NCBI GenBank assembly: GCA_910578365.1
Contig: CAJTRC010000003.1
Location: 1-64,000, forward strand
Length of the DNA: 64,000 nt
Direction of reading: 5' to 3'
Origin: an uncultured Muribaculaceae bacterium
Lineage (GTDB): Bacteria; Bacteroidota; Bacteroidia; Bacteroidales; Muribaculaceae
Shown: one piece after another, positions 48,698-58,459 of the stretch
How the letters are laid out: the number at the start of each line of letters is the position of its first letter
Position numbering within the stretch: the first letter of the stretch is position 1
Position numbers and translations under genes: made by a program
The notes under the pieces: model-generated
Databases searched by the model: none
What the model was told of the DNA's origin: nothing
What the model saw: only the letters and a program-made list of their open reading frames with translations

Positions 48698-49054
48698 ATG
48701 AACGTTGAAGTTCTAAAATCAAAAATCCACCGGGTTACCGTAACAGAATCCCGGCTCGACTATATAGGCAGCATAACAATCGACCAGGATTTGCTCGACG
48801 CCGCCAACATACTTGTAGGCGAAAGAGTCTATATTGTCAACAACAACAACGGCGCACGCCTCGACACCTACACCATCGCCGGCGAACGCGGCAGCGGTGT
48901 GATTTGCCTCAACGGTGCGGCCGCACGCCTGGTACAGCCCGGCGATATAGTGATTATCATGAGCTACGCCTCTATGCCATTCGAGGAAGCACGTACATTC
49001 AAACCAACCGTGATTTTCCCCGATACCGAAACTAACCACCTTACACAGCAATAA
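48698..49054 (+). CDS. panD: Aspartate 1-decarboxylase precursor
   Basis: The 118-residue proenzyme is cleaved between Gly24 and Ser25 (YIGSITID), creating the pyruvoyl group that decarboxylates aspartate to beta-alanine. Starting at the ATG at 48698 places the cleavage serine exactly at residue 25, as in the family. The NGAAARLVQPGD and MSY segments are conserved. It forms an operon with panC, with ffh starting only 2 bases later. Confidence 0.97.
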   Translation: MNVEVLKSKIHRVTVTESRLDYIGSITIDQDLLDAANILVGERVYIVNNNNGARLDTYTIAGERGSGVICLNGAAARLVQPGDIVIIMSYASMPFEEARTFKPTVIFPDTETNHLTQQ

Positions 49055-49056
49055 CC

Positions 49057-50397
49057 ATGTCAATGTTCGAAAACCTCAGTGACCGCCTTGAACGCAGTTT
49101 CAAGATTCTTAAAGGCCAGGGCAAGATTACCGAAATCAACGTGGCCGAAACTCTTAAGGACGTACGTAAGGCCCTTATGGAGGCCGACGTAAGCTATAAG
49201 GTGGCCAAGTCGTTCGTCGATACCGTAAAGCAGAAGGCCATGGGCCAGAACGTAATCAACGCCATCAAGCCCAAAGAGCTTATGGTGAAGATTGTACACG
49301 ACGAACTCGTGGCGCTCATGGGCGGAAACAACATACCCCTGGAGCTTAAAGGCAACCCCGCAATCATACTTATGTCGGGTCTGCAGGGTTCGGGTAAGAC
49401 CACCTTCACAGCCAAGCTGGCCAAACGCCTCAAAAGCAAAAACGCCATGCGTCCGCTGCTGGTGGCCTGCGACGTATATCGCCCCGCAGCAATCGACCAG
49501 CTGAAGGTGCTCGCTGAAAAAATCGATGTTCCCGTATACTCCGAGGAAGGCTCGAAAGACCCCGTAAGCATAGCACGCCACGCCATCGACCATGCAAAAG
49601 CCAATAATAACAATCTCGTGATTATCGACACCGCCGGCCGTCTGGCTGTCGACGAACAGATGATGGACGAGATTGAAAACATAAAGAATGCCGTGAACCC
49701 CGGCGAAATCCTCTTTGTGGTCGACTCCATGACCGGTCAGGACGCCGTGAACACAGCCAAAGCCTTCAACGACCGCCTCGACTTCTCGGGCGTGGTACTC
49801 ACCAAGCTCGACGGCGACACCCGCGGCGGTGCGGCCATATCAATCCGCTCCGTTGTCGAAAAGCCCATAAAATTCGTCGGTACAGGCGAAACCCTCGAAG
49901 GCATCGACGAGTTCCGCCCCTCTGGTATGGCCGACCGTATCCTGGGCATGGGCGACATTGTGAGCCTGGTAAACAAGGCACAGGAGCAATACGACGAGGA
50001 AGAAGCCCGCAAGCTGGCCGAAAAACTGCGTAAAAACCAGTTTACCTTCACAGACTTCTACCATCAGATACAGCAGGTAAAAAAGATGGGCAACCTCAAA
50101 GATCTGGCCTCGATGATTCCCGGCGTAGGTAAAGCCATTAAAGACATAGATATCCCCGACGACGCATTCAAGACTATCGAGGCGATAATAAATTCAATGA
50201 CTCCCTACGAACGCGAACACCCCGAAATAATCAACGGCAGCCGCCGCCAGCGCATTGCCAAAGGCTCGGGTACAACCCTGCAGGAAATCAACCGCCTCAT
50301 AAAGCAGTTCGAAGAAACACGCAAAATGATGAGCAGCGTGTCGAAAATGAAAAATCCAATGAAACTTATGCAGGCTGCACGCCGCATGAAACGATAA
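49057..50397 (+). CDS. ffh: Signal recognition particle protein Ffh
   Basis: This 446-residue GTPase has the N domain (about 1-85), the G domain with GLQGSGKTTFTAKLA, DTAGRL and TKLDGDTRGG, and a methionine-rich M domain (about 295-446) that binds 4.5S RNA and signal sequences. The C-terminus is basic and Met-rich (MKNPMKLMQAARRMKR). It directs membrane proteins to the translocon. Confidence 0.98.
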   Translation: MSMFENLSDRLERSFKILKGQGKITEINVAETLKDVRKALMEADVSYKVAKSFVDTVKQKAMGQNVINAIKPKELMVKIVHDELVALMGGNNIPLELKGNPAIILMSGLQGSGKTTFTAKLAKRLKSKNAMRPLLVACDVYRPAAIDQLKVLAEKIDVPVYSEEGSKDPVSIARHAIDHAKANNNNLVIIDTAGRLAVDEQMMDEIENIKNAVNPGEILFVVDSMTGQDAVNTAKAFNDRLDFSGVVLTKLDGDTRGGAAISIRSVVEKPIKFVGTGETLEGIDEFRPSGMADRILGMGDIVSLVNKAQEQYDEEEARKLAEKLRKNQFTFTDFYHQIQQVKKMGNLKDLASMIPGVGKAIKDIDIPDDAFKTIEAIINSMTPYEREHPEIINGSRRQRIAKGSGTTLQEINRLIKQFEETRKMMSSVSKMKNPMKLMQAARRMKR

Positions 50398-50421
50398 ACA
50401 GCACATTAAACAAGCTATAAA

Positions 50422-51300
50422 ATGACCCTCATCGACGGAAAACAGACCGCGGCAGACATAAAAAAAGAAATCGCCGCTGAAGTGGAAAAGATGGTTGCAC
50501 AAGGCATGCGCCGCCCCCACCTCGCCGCCATTCTCGTGGGCCACGACGGCGGCAGCGAAACTTACGTGGCCAGTAAAGTAAAAGCATGCCATGAATGCGG
50601 ATTCGAATCCTCGCTGCTACGCTTCGAAGACAACATCACCGAGGCCGAACTGCTCAAGGCTGTCGACGACCTCAACAACAACCCCGAAGTCGACGGATTC
50701 ATAGTGCAGCTGCCCCTGCCCCGCCACATCGACGAACAGCGGGTAATCGAGGCTGTCGACCCGGCCAAAGACGTCGACGGCTTTCACCCGATAAACGTAG
50801 GCAAACTGTCGATTGGCCTCCCCGGATTCCGCTCCGCCACTCCCGCCGGCATCATCGAGCTGCTGCGCCGCTACCACATACCCACCCGCGGCAAACACTG
50901 CGTGGTGATTGGCCGCAGCAACATAGTGGGCAAGCCGGTGGCACAGCTCATGCTCCATAAAGGCGATGTAGGTGACGCCACCGTCACTATCTGCCACAGC
51001 GCATCGGAAAACCTACCCGAAATCGTACGTCAGGCCGACATAATCATCGCAGCCGTAGGCCGCCCCGGATTCGTAACCGCCGACATGGTGAAAGACGGCG
51101 CCACAGTAATCGACGTTGGCACCACCCGTGTGCCCGACGCAACCCGCAAGAGCGGCTTCCGGCTCAGCGGCGACGTAGACTTCGACAGCGTAGCCCCCAA
51201 ATGCGCCTACATCACACCGGTGCCCGGCGGAGTAGGTCCAATGACCATCTGCTCGCTGATGCTCAACACACTGCAGGCAGCACACCAGCGCAACACATAA
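50422..51300 (+). CDS. folD: Bifunctional methylenetetrahydrofolate dehydrogenase/cyclohydrolase
   Basis: The 292-residue enzyme interconverts one-carbon forms of tetrahydrofolate. It has the substrate loop YVASKVKACHECGF with the catalytic Lys, PLPRHI, the VIGRSNIVGKPVAQLM nucleotide-binding motif and the terminal TPVPGGVGPMT motif. It is intact and of normal length. It lies 24 bases after ffh and 24 bases before capA. Confidence 0.98.
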   Translation: MTLIDGKQTAADIKKEIAAEVEKMVAQGMRRPHLAAILVGHDGGSETYVASKVKACHECGFESSLLRFEDNITEAELLKAVDDLNNNPEVDGFIVQLPLPRHIDEQRVIEAVDPAKDVDGFHPINVGKLSIGLPGFRSATPAGIIELLRRYHIPTRGKHCVVIGRSNIVGKPVAQLMLHKGDVGDATVTICHSASENLPEIVRQADIIIAAVGRPGFVTADMVKDGATVIDVGTTRVPDATRKSGFRLSGDVDFDSVAPKCAYITPVPGGVGPMTICSLMLNTLQAAHQRNT

Positions 51301-51324
51301 GCGCATCCGCCACACACGCACGCC

Positions 51325-52392
51325 ATGTTAACAGCTCTGCTGACAATCGTACTCAACATCGTAGCTCAGGCATCCCTGAGCAACGATGTTGAACTTTTAT
51401 TTGCAGGCGACGCCATGCAACACCAGGCACAAATCGACGCCGCACGCCGCCCTGACGGCACTTACGACTACAGCGACTGCTTCTCCGACATAAGCCGCTA
51501 TGTAAAAAGCGCCGACCTGGCAATAGTAAACCTCGAAACACCCGTAGGCGATTCAGGGCCTTACAGCGGCTACCCCTGCTTCTTCGCCCCGGCATCGTTT
51601 GTCGACGCTCTGGCCGACGCCGGCTTCGACGTATTCCTCACCGCCAACAACCACACCCTCGACCGACGGGCCAAAGGACTCAGGTCGACCATCAAAGAAC
51701 TCAACGCCCGCTGCATTTACCATCTGGGCACATACAACCACGAGGACGAACGCGCCAAAGCACTGCCGCTGATACTGACAGTCAAAGGCATACACATAGG
51801 ATTCCTCAACTACACCTACGGCACCAACGGCATCACACCCGACGGCGGCGTGATAGTGGACTACATCGACCGCAGCCGCATAGCCCACGACATAGCACAG
51901 GCCCGCGAGGCAGGAGCCGAAGCCATAGTAGTGGCCGTACACTGGGGCGACGAATACAAACTGCTGCCAAACACCGCACAGAAACAGCTGGCCGACTTTC
52001 TGGTAGACCAGGGCACAGACCTTATAATAGGCGGGCATCCGCATGTAATTCAGCCCATGGAAGTAGTACACAGCGACCGGCACGACAAAGACGCGCTGCT
52101 GGTGTACTCGCTTGGCAACTTCATCAGCAACATGAAAACACGCGATACCCGTGGCGGAGCCTTTGTCCGCGCCCGCCTGTGCAGACAGCCCGACGGCAGC
52201 GTACGCTTCACCACGGCCGACTGGCAGCTGCACTTCACCGTACCCGCCGGCAACGGGCGCAACTACCACGTAGTACCGGCCGACAGCGTGGATAATCCGG
52301 CCTGGCAACAGCATGCCTGGGAATTTGTCCGCGCCGCATCCGACATATTTCACCGCCACAACCGCAAAGTGCCTGAATTTAAACGCAAGTAA
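51325..52392 (+). CDS. CapA-family metallophosphatase-like exported protein
   Basis: The 355-residue protein has a short N-terminal hydrophobic signal (about 1-17) and the CapA/PGA-synthesis fold. Metal-site motifs are FAGDAM, NLETP, ANNHTLD, VHWGDEY and GGHPHVIQPME in order. The family has a calcineurin-like fold and is tied to capsule polyglutamate or surface polysaccharide. The natural substrate in Bacteroidetes is unknown. No capsule genes are next to it. Confidence 0.88.
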   Translation: MLTALLTIVLNIVAQASLSNDVELLFAGDAMQHQAQIDAARRPDGTYDYSDCFSDISRYVKSADLAIVNLETPVGDSGPYSGYPCFFAPASFVDALADAGFDVFLTANNHTLDRRAKGLRSTIKELNARCIYHLGTYNHEDERAKALPLILTVKGIHIGFLNYTYGTNGITPDGGVIVDYIDRSRIAHDIAQAREAGAEAIVVAVHWGDEYKLLPNTAQKQLADFLVDQGTDLIIGGHPHVIQPMEVVHSDRHDKDALLVYSLGNFISNMKTRDTRGGAFVRARLCRQPDGSVRFTTADWQLHFTVPAGNGRNYHVVPADSVDNPAWQQHAWEFVRAASDIFHRHNRKVPEFKRK

Positions 52393-52715
52393 ATATAATT
52401 AAGATTAATTAACTCAAAATCAATAAATCCGCAAAAAAATATCGAAAGGCAGTATTTTTGATAAAAATTTTGCCTGAAAATATTTTGCCAGTTCACACAT
52501 TAATCTTAATTTTGCGCAAGAGTTTCAGATTAGACCTCGAATCCAATACCGCATACCTCGTAAAAACTGTCAAAAAAACAGATTTGAAGCGTATCTGCGG
52601 CCCATAATCGAGGTTCGCGTAAAGAACTCGGAGTACATAACTGGCTACAACAAACAAAATCAAATAAATTTTAAAAAAACAACTAACAACTTAATCAACC
52701 AAGTTATTACAAATT
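52393..52715 (+). promoter_or_regulatory. Promoter region and long leader of the exb-tonB operon
   Basis: The 323-base gap carries no gene. A complete promoter-like pair is present: TTTG at 52484-52487 and TAATTTTGC at 52507-52515, separated by 19 bases. This predicts an untranslated leader of about 195 bases before exbB. No strong hairpin or known riboswitch was recognised within it. Confidence 0.7.
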
Positions 52716-53537
52716 ATGGAAGCTCAAAAGCCTACTCAAGCCAAGGCTGCAAAGCCCGCGGCTAAGAAAACGAACGCCCCCGGCATCAAGAATGCATTCT
52801 GGGTAATCATCTGCTGCTTCATCGTAGCTGTGTGCCTGTTCCTCTTCTGGTTCGGCCACGAATCTCACTTCGAAGACGGTCACCCCGTTGACCTCTGGGG
52901 CACAATCTACAAAGGTGGTGTAATCGTGCCTGTACTCCAGACTCTGTTCCTTACCGTAATCGTACTGTCGTTCGAGCGCTGGTTCGCTCTCAGCGGCGCC
53001 AAGGGCAAAGGCAACATCAGCAAGTTCGTTGGTGATGTTAAGAAGTGCCTCGCCAACAACGACATCGCAGGCGCCCAGCAGCTGTGCAAAAAGCAGCAGG
53101 GTTCGGTTGCCGCTGTTGTTAGCGCAGCCCTCGTTCGCTACGAAGAAATGGACAAGAACACCGTACTGAGCAAAGAGCAGAAAATCGCTACCCTCCAGAA
53201 GGAAGTTGAAGAAGCTACCGCTCTCGAAATGCCCGCCCTCCAGCAGAACCTCCCCATCGTGGCTACCATGACCACCCTCGGTACCCTCGTTGGTCTTCTC
53301 GGTACTGTAATCGGTATGATCAAGTCGTTCCAGGCTCTTTCGAAATCCGGTGCTCCTGACTCGACCGAACTGTCGACCGGTATTTCTGAGGCACTTATCA
53401 ACACCGCCTTCGGTATCGCCACCGGTGCATTCGCTGTTATCTCTTACAACTTCTACACCAACAAGATCGATAACCTCACCTACGCTATCGACGAAATCGG
53501 CTTCTCTATCGTTCAGACATTTGCAGCCACTCACTAA
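52716..53537 (+). CDS. exbB: MotA/TolQ/ExbB proton channel protein
   Basis: The 273-residue protein has a Lys/Ala-rich N-terminus, a first membrane helix (about 25-45), a second at 65-90 with a periplasmic part, and the conserved helices near 165-195 (MTTLGTLVGLLGTVIGMIKSF) and 210-240 (TAFGIATGAFAVISYNF). It forms the pentameric proton channel that energises outer-membrane transport with ExbD and TonB. It heads the four-gene operon. Confidence 0.93.
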   Translation: MEAQKPTQAKAAKPAAKKTNAPGIKNAFWVIICCFIVAVCLFLFWFGHESHFEDGHPVDLWGTIYKGGVIVPVLQTLFLTVIVLSFERWFALSGAKGKGNISKFVGDVKKCLANNDIAGAQQLCKKQQGSVAAVVSAALVRYEEMDKNTVLSKEQKIATLQKEVEEATALEMPALQQNLPIVATMTTLGTLVGLLGTVIGMIKSFQALSKSGAPDSTELSTGISEALINTAFGIATGAFAVISYNFYTNKIDNLTYAIDEIGFSIVQTFAATH

Positions 53538-53584
53538 TCTCATATTTTCCTGAATCAATCACAATCAATTAATAAAGGTAAAAT

Positions 53585-54409
53585 ATGGGAAAAGTAAAAA
53601 TTAAAAGAAAAAGCACTCTCATCGACATGACCGCGATGAGCGACGTGACTGTTCTTTTGCTTACTTTCTTCATGTTGACTTCAACCTTCCTTCAGAAGGA
53701 ACCCCAGGTGGTTGTTACCCCCTCGTCGGTTTCTGAAGAAAAGGTGCCCATGAACAACTTCGTCACCCTCCTGGTGTCGTCGGCCGATAAATCGGGCAAG
53801 CTCGAAGATCCCACCGTTACCGAAGGCAAGGTATTCCTGTCGTTCGCCGGTGACGCCGACTCCACCTACTCTTCCAGCAAGGTTCGCGCTATGATCCTTG
53901 ACGAAGCAGTGGCGATTTACAACCGTGTGCACCCCAACAAGCAAATTACTCTCGACGGAGCTCAGCGCGCCAAATTCGCCGGCCTCAACATGGTAGGCGT
54001 GAACTTTGAAGTGCTGCCGGAATTCCTGTCGATGCCGGACCTCCAGCGCGACAAATTCCAGGAAGAACTGGCTAACCCCAAGGTAGGCATTCCTATGGAA
54101 CGCTACAACAACGACATCAAAAACGAAAAGGGTTTCAACCAGCTCCAAATTTGGTGCCAGGCCATCCGTAACGTTGCCGGTAACATCGACGACGTACGCA
54201 AAGCCGGCCTTACACCCGAAGAGCTGTCGAACCTCGTTACACTTGCCGACGCCATCCAGAAAGGCGAAGGTATCGGTGTGAAGGCCGACAAAGACACTCC
54301 TTTCGAAGTCGTTCACGATGTATTCGACAACCTCCAGACAATGGGCCTCAACAAGTTCAGCCTTATGACCGCCCTGAAGTCGGAAGACGAAGTTAAAACT
54401 CAACAATAA
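53585..54409 (+). CDS. exbD: ExbD/TolR-family protein, first copy
   Basis: The 274-residue protein has the ExbD membrane helix (about 18-38, MSDVTVLLLTFFMLTSTF) with the proton-carrying Asp near its start. The periplasmic domain is much longer than in E. coli ExbD (about 140 residues). Enlarged ExbD proteins in tandem are typical of Bacteroidetes. It is followed after 9 bases by a second ExbD. Confidence 0.9.
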   Translation: MGKVKIKRKSTLIDMTAMSDVTVLLLTFFMLTSTFLQKEPQVVVTPSSVSEEKVPMNNFVTLLVSSADKSGKLEDPTVTEGKVFLSFAGDADSTYSSSKVRAMILDEAVAIYNRVHPNKQITLDGAQRAKFAGLNMVGVNFEVLPEFLSMPDLQRDKFQEELANPKVGIPMERYNNDIKNEKGFNQLQIWCQAIRNVAGNIDDVRKAGLTPEELSNLVTLADAIQKGEGIGVKADKDTPFEVVHDVFDNLQTMGLNKFSLMTALKSEDEVKTQQ

Positions 54410-54418
54410 AGTAAAGAA

Positions 54419-55192
54419 ATGGCACAAATAGAACAATCAGACAAGGGCGGCAAAAAGAAAAAAGGCGCCCAGAAGAAGATGTCTATCCATGTCGACTTTA
54501 CTCCTATGGTTGACATGAACATGCTTCTGATTACCTTCTTCATGCTTTGTACCACCATGATTAAGAGCCAGACTCTGTCGATTGTACTTCCGTCGAACCA
54601 GAAGTCTGACACTAAATCCGAGGCCAAAGCATCTGAGGCTATCACTATGATACTCGACACCGAATACGACGATAACGGAGCGCCCAAATTCGATGCCGAA
54701 GCCAATAAAACCATCCATAACATCTACTGGTACAAAGGTGTGGCAGATACCGTAAACTTCGCCACCAACACCAAGGACCTCACCAAGAACTATCTCAACG
54801 TGCAGTCTTTCGTTGGTAACGAAAACGGCTCCCGCCAGGGTATCCGCGCCATCCTCTACGACCAGAACAAGGAAGTTATGGAACGCTACACCAAGCTGAA
54901 AGAGCAGTGGAAGAACAAGGAAATCTCCGACGAACAGTTCAAGGACGCAGCCAAGAAAAACGCTGCCGACTCCACTCTCGCTCGCCCCGTAGTTGTTATC
55001 AAGCCCGGCCCCAACACCACGTACGAAGGCCTCATAAATGCTATCGACGAGATGAACCTCAACCAGATTTCTCGTTACAGTATCCAGATGCCCAACCACG
55101 CGGACACCGTGCTTCTGCAGCACTACGAAGCGACTCACCCCGGTACTACTATTATCCGCCCTCTCGTTCGAGAGAAGAAAATTAACTCTTAA
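54419..55192 (+). CDS. exbD: ExbD/TolR-family protein, second copy
   Basis: The 257-residue protein has a Lys-rich cytoplasmic start (GGKKKKGAQKK), then the membrane helix with the functional Asp (FTPMVDMNMLLITFFMLCTTM). The large periplasmic domain ends in a typical ExbD C-terminus (DTVLLQHYEATHPGTTIIRPL). It differs strongly from the first copy outside the helix, so the two probably form a heteromer. Confidence 0.9.
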   Translation: MAQIEQSDKGGKKKKGAQKKMSIHVDFTPMVDMNMLLITFFMLCTTMIKSQTLSIVLPSNQKSDTKSEAKASEAITMILDTEYDDNGAPKFDAEANKTIHNIYWYKGVADTVNFATNTKDLTKNYLNVQSFVGNENGSRQGIRAILYDQNKEVMERYTKLKEQWKNKEISDEQFKDAAKKNAADSTLARPVVVIKPGPNTTYEGLINAIDEMNLNQISRYSIQMPNHADTVLLQHYEATHPGTTIIRPLVREKKINS

Positions 55193-55204
55193 TCCTGAAC
55201 TAAA

Positions 55205-56077
55205 ATGGCAAAAGACGTAGATCTTTCATCAAAAGAGTGGCGCGATATAGTATTTGAGAACAAGAACAAGGACTTCGGCGCCTATATTCTCCGCGCCGGT
55301 TCGGTTCAGCGCCACACCAAAGCGCTCATCATCACCGTGGTGATTTTGGCCGCCCTACTCGTAGTCGGTATTCTTGCCACAGCAGGTATCCTCTTCAACA
55401 AAGCTGAAGAAGATATCAACGCCGGCATCGGTCAGGAAGAAATGACCTTCTCAACCCAGAATAATGCCGAAGACGAACTTGAAGAAGAAGAAGAGCAGAT
55501 TCAGGAAATCATCGAAGAAGAACCTGAAGAAGCTGTAATCGAAGAAGAAGAAGTTGCCCAGCAGGCATTCACCGAAGTTGAAGTGAAAAACGACGACGAG
55601 GTCAAGAACGAAGTCAAGGACCAGAGCGAGATGAAGGAAGACAAATCCGCCATCGGTACTCAGAACATCGAAGGTAACGCCGACATCCGTGCCGCCGCTA
55701 CCGTTGAAGTCCGCGAAAAAGTCGTTGTTGAAGAAAAGCCCAAAGAGGATGATCACAAAGTGTACTCGCTGGCTAACGTAGAACAGAAGCCTACCTTCCC
55801 CGGTGGCGACGCTGCCATGTTCAAGTGGCTGGGCGAACACATCAACTATCCTGCCGCTGCTGCCGAAGAAGGCGCATCGGGCAAGGTACAGGTGCAGTTC
55901 GTAGTGTCGAAGACCGGTAAGGTGACAAACGTTACTGTAGTACGCGGCAAGCATCCCGCTCTCGACAAGGAAGCAATCCGCGTGGTTTCGGCCATGCCCA
56001 ACTGGACTCCCGGTCGTCAGAACGGTCAGCCTGTAAACGTAACCTACATTCTCCCGGTTAACTTCACCCTGAAATAA
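55205..56077 (+). CDS. tonB: Energy transducer TonB
   Basis: The 290-residue protein has one membrane helix (about 40-62) and an acidic, Glu-rich spacer (about 85-150) instead of the Pro-rich spacer of E. coli. The C-terminal TonB domain spans about 200-290 with YPAAAAEEGASGKVQVQFVV and NVTYILPVNFTLK. It carries proton-motive energy from ExbBD to outer-membrane receptors. It ends the operon; a strong terminator follows. Confidence 0.94.
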   Translation: MAKDVDLSSKEWRDIVFENKNKDFGAYILRAGSVQRHTKALIITVVILAALLVVGILATAGILFNKAEEDINAGIGQEEMTFSTQNNAEDELEEEEEQIQEIIEEEPEEAVIEEEEVAQQAFTEVEVKNDDEVKNEVKDQSEMKEDKSAIGTQNIEGNADIRAAATVEVREKVVVEEKPKEDDHKVYSLANVEQKPTFPGGDAAMFKWLGEHINYPAAAAEEGASGKVQVQFVVSKTGKVTNVTVVRGKHPALDKEAIRVVSAMPNWTPGRQNGQPVNVTYILPVNFTLK

Positions 56078-56108
56078 AATTCGCTTTTGAATTCCATATC
56101 CTGTACTT

Positions 56109-56143
56109 AAAGCGGGCTGCCCGGTGGGCAGCCCGCTTTTTTT
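56109..56143 (+). terminator. Terminator of the exb-tonB operon
   Basis: AAAGCGGGCTGCCC (56109-56122) pairs with GGGCAGCCCGCTTT (56126-56139) around a three-base loop, a 14-bp perfect stem. The T-run reaches 56143. Confidence 0.92.
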
Positions 56144-56230
56144 GTAGCCATCCGCCGGACAGCGGCGAAGTGGAGGCACCGCTGATTCCACTTTGCCGTA
56201 TGGCCGCAAATGCTCAATGCAGCTTGCAAA

Positions 56231-56260
56231 AATCCCCGCCGTGCTTGCACAGCGGGGATT
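56231..56260 (-). terminator. Terminator of nadE
   Basis: AATCCCCGC (56231-56239) pairs with GCGGGGATT (56252-56260). On the - strand the stem is followed by T5, as expected 19 bases past the nadE stop. Confidence 0.85.
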
Positions 56261-56278
56261 ATTAGCTCATGTCAGTAT

Positions 56279-58207
56279 TTAAAGTTCGAACGCCGCCGAG
56301 GAGGCATCGGAGGGCATACGCCAGTCGCCGCGGGGCGACAGGCAGACACTGCCCACCTTGGGGCCGTCGGGCAGACAGCTGCGTTTGAACTGCTGCCGGA
56401 AGAAACGGCGCACGAACACCGCCAGCCATTTATCAATGACCTCTTCGCTATAACGGCCCTCGAAGGCGGCAACAGCCATCATACGTATGCGCTCGGTGGT
56501 AAAGCCATATCGAAGTATGTAATAGAGAAAGAAATCGTGCAGCTCGTATGGGCCCACCAGATCCTCGGTCTTTTGGGCAATCTTGCCTTCAGAATCAGCC
56601 GGCAACAGTTCCGGACTTACCGGTGTGTCGATAATATCGAGCAGAGTGCGCCGGCACAGCTCGTCGTCGGTAGTCATAGCGAAATAGCGCGTAAGATGGC
56701 GAACCAGAGTCTTGGGCACCGAAGCGTTAACTCCGTACATGCTCATGTGGTCGCCGTTGTAGGTGGCCCATCCGAGCGCAAGCTCGCTGAGGTCGCCTGT
56801 GCCAAGTACCATACCCCCTACCCTGTTGGCAAGGTCCATAAGAATCTGAGTACGCTCACGCGCCTGCGAATTTTCGTAGGTCACATCATGCACCTGCGGG
56901 TCGTGACCGATATCGCTGAAGTGCTGCATCACAGCCTTGGCAATAGGAATCTTGCGGATTGTCACACCGAGGGCACGCATCAGCTGCAGGGCATTGTTGT
57001 AAGTACGGTCGGTGGTGCCGAAACCGGGCATAGTCACGCCATAAATTCCGCTTCGGTCAAGACCGAGCGAATCGAACGCCCTCACGGCCACAAGCAGGGC
57101 CAGAGTACTGTCGAGGCCTCCCGAAATTCCCACCACCAGCGAACGGGTGCCGGTACAGTCGAGGCGCTTGCTCAGACCGGCAGCCTGAATGTGAATAATC
57201 TCCTCGCAGCGTTCGGCCAGATGCTCGGAATCCGACGGCACAAAGGGCATGGGATTGATGGCTCGCATAAGCTTCCAGCCATGCAGAGCGGCCTCGTTGA
57301 CGAAGCCACTGCCGACCGTACGGTAGGCCTCGCCTTCCTGACGGCGGCGACATTCGGCAAATGTACCCAAATGCATGCGGTCGCGGCTTATGGCAGCTAT
57401 GTCGATGTCGGCCGCCACATACTGTGCGCTGCGAGTCCAGCGTCGGTTACGGGCAAGGATGGTGCCGTTTTCGGCTATAATGGCCTTGCCGTCGAAAACC
57501 AGGTCGGTGCTCGACTCGCCGTAGCCTGCCGAGGCGTACACATAGCCACAGAGTGCCCGGGCAGACTGTCCCTTGACGAGGTCGGTCAGGTAGCTGTACT
57601 TGCCAATAAGGTCGTCGGATGCCGAAAGATTCACCACCACCTCAGCTCCGGCCAGGGCAGCGTGCGTACCGGGAGTCACCGGTGCCCACAGGTCTTCGCA
57701 TATTTCGGCTCCTACCTTCACCCCGCTACACTCGAAAAGCAAATTGCTGCCGAAGGGCACATGCTCAAAGCCGGCATACTCCACCGGCGGCATATTGCCG
57801 GCAGGAGCGGAATTAAACCAGCGGCGCTCATAGAACTCATTGTAATTTGGCAGATAAGTCTTGGGAATGCTGCACAGCGGACCGTTGCGCAGCACTACCG
57901 CGCAATTGTACAGCTGACCGTCGACCGTCACAGGCGCTCCGATCACCAGCGTCAGATTGCGTGCCTCGGGGCACATAGCCAGGTCGGCTACGGCAGCATC
58001 GGCAGCCTGCAGCAAGTTGCTGTTATGAAAAAGGTCGGCACAGGTGTATCCGGTTATGCACAGTTCGGGCATCACCACCAGGTCGACACCCGGCACCTCG
58101 CTGCGAATGGCCGTCAGCAGCGATTTAATAGCCTTAAGATTCGCCGCAGGATCGGCAGGAGTCACGGCTGGCACAGCGGCCACCGCTCTGAAATATCCAT
58201 TATTCAT
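56279..58207 (-). CDS. nadE: Glutamine-dependent NAD+ synthetase
   Basis: The 642-residue enzyme makes NAD from deamido-NAD. The N-terminal nitrilase-type glutaminase domain (about 1-270) has its Glu (VMPELCITGY), Lys (IPKTYLPNYNEFYE) and nucleophile Cys (GAEICEDLW). The synthetase domain has the PP-loop GISGGLDSTLAL near 345 and NVQARERT-like NSQARERTQILM. Length fits the two-domain class. A - strand promoter-like TAACTTTGC is at 58229-58237. Confidence 0.97.
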   Translation of the reverse strand: MNNGYFRAVAAVPAVTPADPAANLKAIKSLLTAIRSEVPGVDLVVMPELCITGYTCADLFHNSNLLQAADAAVADLAMCPEARNLTLVIGAPVTVDGQLYNCAVVLRNGPLCSIPKTYLPNYNEFYERRWFNSAPAGNMPPVEYAGFEHVPFGSNLLFECSGVKVGAEICEDLWAPVTPGTHAALAGAEVVVNLSASDDLIGKYSYLTDLVKGQSARALCGYVYASAGYGESSTDLVFDGKAIIAENGTILARNRRWTRSAQYVAADIDIAAISRDRMHLGTFAECRRRQEGEAYRTVGSGFVNEAALHGWKLMRAINPMPFVPSDSEHLAERCEEIIHIQAAGLSKRLDCTGTRSLVVGISGGLDSTLALLVAVRAFDSLGLDRSGIYGVTMPGFGTTDRTYNNALQLMRALGVTIRKIPIAKAVMQHFSDIGHDPQVHDVTYENSQARERTQILMDLANRVGGMVLGTGDLSELALGWATYNGDHMSMYGVNASVPKTLVRHLTRYFAMTTDDELCRRTLLDIIDTPVSPELLPADSEGKIAQKTEDLVGPYELHDFFLYYILRYGFTTERIRMMAVAAFEGRYSEEVIDKWLAVFVRRFFRQQFKRSCLPDGPKVGSVCLSPRGDWRMPSDASSAAFEL

Positions 58208-58459
58208 CGCTTTATCAATTTTGACACCGCAAAGTTACGCACTTCTATGCTAATAAAGGCAAAAATTGATAAAAAATGCGTCGCGATTCAATAATTTAGC
58301 TTAACTTTGCCGTCGAATTCATATTATGAATCTTCTGAACGATGGATTGTGAGTTTACTGCGACCGCAAACTCTCTGATGAACTAATGCCACAATCTCTG
58401 AGTTTCGTTTCCAAAATTAGCAAACTTACATTAAAATTTGAACAGCAATAAATACTTCA
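58208..58459. promoter_or_regulatory. Divergent promoter region between nadE and the barrel gene
   Basis: Two exact TAACTTTGC elements face apart: one on the - strand at 58229-58237 for nadE, and one on the + strand at 58302-58310 for the outer-membrane barrel gene, giving the latter a leader of about 145 bases. Nothing else is evident. Confidence 0.65.

Noticed and set aside
56210..58294. A 694-codon open frame on the + strand opposite nadE
   Set aside because: It lies wholly antisense to a clear NadE with intact motifs, has His/Ala-rich shadow composition and no recognisable domain.
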